Assembly: GCF_029227915.1 (NCBI RefSeq)
Contig: NC_079876.1
Span: forward strand, 36,063,828 to 36,127,827
DNA length: 64,000 nt
DNA from: Hydractinia symbiolongicarpus
Taxonomy: Eukaryota; Cnidaria; Hydrozoa; Anthoathecata; Hydractiniidae
Reading direction: 5' to 3'
A model generated the notes under the pieces. That model was not told the DNA's origin, did not search any database, and was given only the letters and a program-made list of their open reading frames with translations. A program made the position numbers and the translations under genes. The stretch's first letter is position 1. Each line of letters starts with the position of its first letter. Positions 63,791 through 64,000 of the stretch are shown here, piece by piece.

Positions 63791-63863
63791 GGCGCTGTGG
63801 CTTAGCGGTTAAAGCGCCTGTCTAGTAAACAGGAGATCCCCGGTTCAAATCCGGGCAGTGCCT
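63791..63863 (+). tRNA. tRNA-Thr(AGT), unit 5
   Basis: Complete and unchanged. Confidence 0.95.
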
Positions 63864-63921
63864 TTAGCAGTAATGTTGTGCTTTCTGGTCGGCCTTGTGG
63901 CAATAGCCAGCGGTTTGTCAG

Positions 63922-64000
63922 GCTGCGATGGCCGAGTGGTTAAGGCGTTTGACTAGAAATCAAATGGGATCTTCCCGCGTAGGTTCGAATCCTACTCGCA
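63922..64000 (+). tRNA. tRNA-Ser(AGA), unit 5, cut by window end
   Basis: 79 of 82 bases are inside the window; all are intact so far. Confidence 0.94.

Larger units (their letters stand above)
58750..64000 (+). repeat. tandem array of a 1163-bp unit with seven tRNA genes (about 4.5 units)
   Basis: Period 1163 bp (1162 once, from a one-base loss near 62557). Unit order: Phe(GAA)+, Gly(GCC)-, Thr(AGT)+, Ser(AGA)+, Glu(TTC)+, Cys(GCA)+, Ser(TGA)+. Spacers are nearly identical between units. Each gene is followed by a T-run usable as a Pol III terminator (three to seven Ts). The left edge falls inside tRNA-Phe; the right edge is beyond the window. Confidence 0.97.

Noticed and set aside
58957-63805. 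Recurring 65-73-codon frames across the right end (for example at 59786, 59538 and 58957)
   Set aside because: They fall on tRNA genes and spacers of the array and repeat only because the array repeats.

Overview
The window is animal nuclear DNA. It is AT-rich, its protein genes are spliced with GT-AG introns, and it is dense with mobile elements. The mix of a mucin-tailed astacin protease, a Helitron, Harbinger-type and other small transposons, and a KDZ-like transposase with a DUF6729-type N-terminal half suggests an invertebrate, most likely a cnidarian (perhaps a hydrozoan). That assignment is inference; nothing in the sequence fixes the species.

Layout. 1-706 (minus): the 5' part of a decayed paralogue of the transposase gene at 53-58.6 kb, interrupted by a (TA)n tract. 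1636-2566 (minus): a decayed tRNA gene cluster. 2703-3990: broken coding fragments. 3990-5640: old repeats with strong hairpins. 6540-6740: a GC-rich block of unknown nature. 7265-7520: a short transposon with perfect terminal inverted repeats. 8221-12729 (minus): an intact 1502-residue Helitron RepHel protein. 12995-35010: four head-to-tail copies of a 5283-bp unit, each with the same spliced minus-strand gene model of unknown function; the fourth copy has a different structure. 35211-36203: a foldback DNA transposon. 36.5-37.9 kb: broken copies of a repeated coding family. 38846-39497: another inverted-repeat element with a tRNA-derived SINE head inside.

42780-46287 holds the one conventional host gene, a seven-exon secreted astacin metalloprotease of 420 residues with a threonine-rich mucin-like tail. 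49.6-50.3 kb holds a decayed PIF/Harbinger transposase. 51.3-52.35 kb holds tRNA gene relics, followed by the multi-exon KDZ-like transposase gene (53102-58622, plus). From 58750 to the window end runs a tandem array of a 1163-bp unit with seven tRNA genes in the order Phe(GAA), Gly(GCC, opposite strand), Thr(AGT), Ser(AGA), Glu(TTC), Cys(GCA), Ser(TGA), about 4.5 units.

The most notable pattern is positional. The transposase gene sits between a decayed piece of the tRNA unit (ending in a broken tRNA-Phe) and the active-looking array (starting inside a tRNA-Phe gene). At the other end of the window, on the opposite strand, a second broken copy of the same transposase family again lies just downstream of a decayed tRNA cluster. 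Either an ancient inverted duplication or a preference of this element family for tRNA clusters would explain this.
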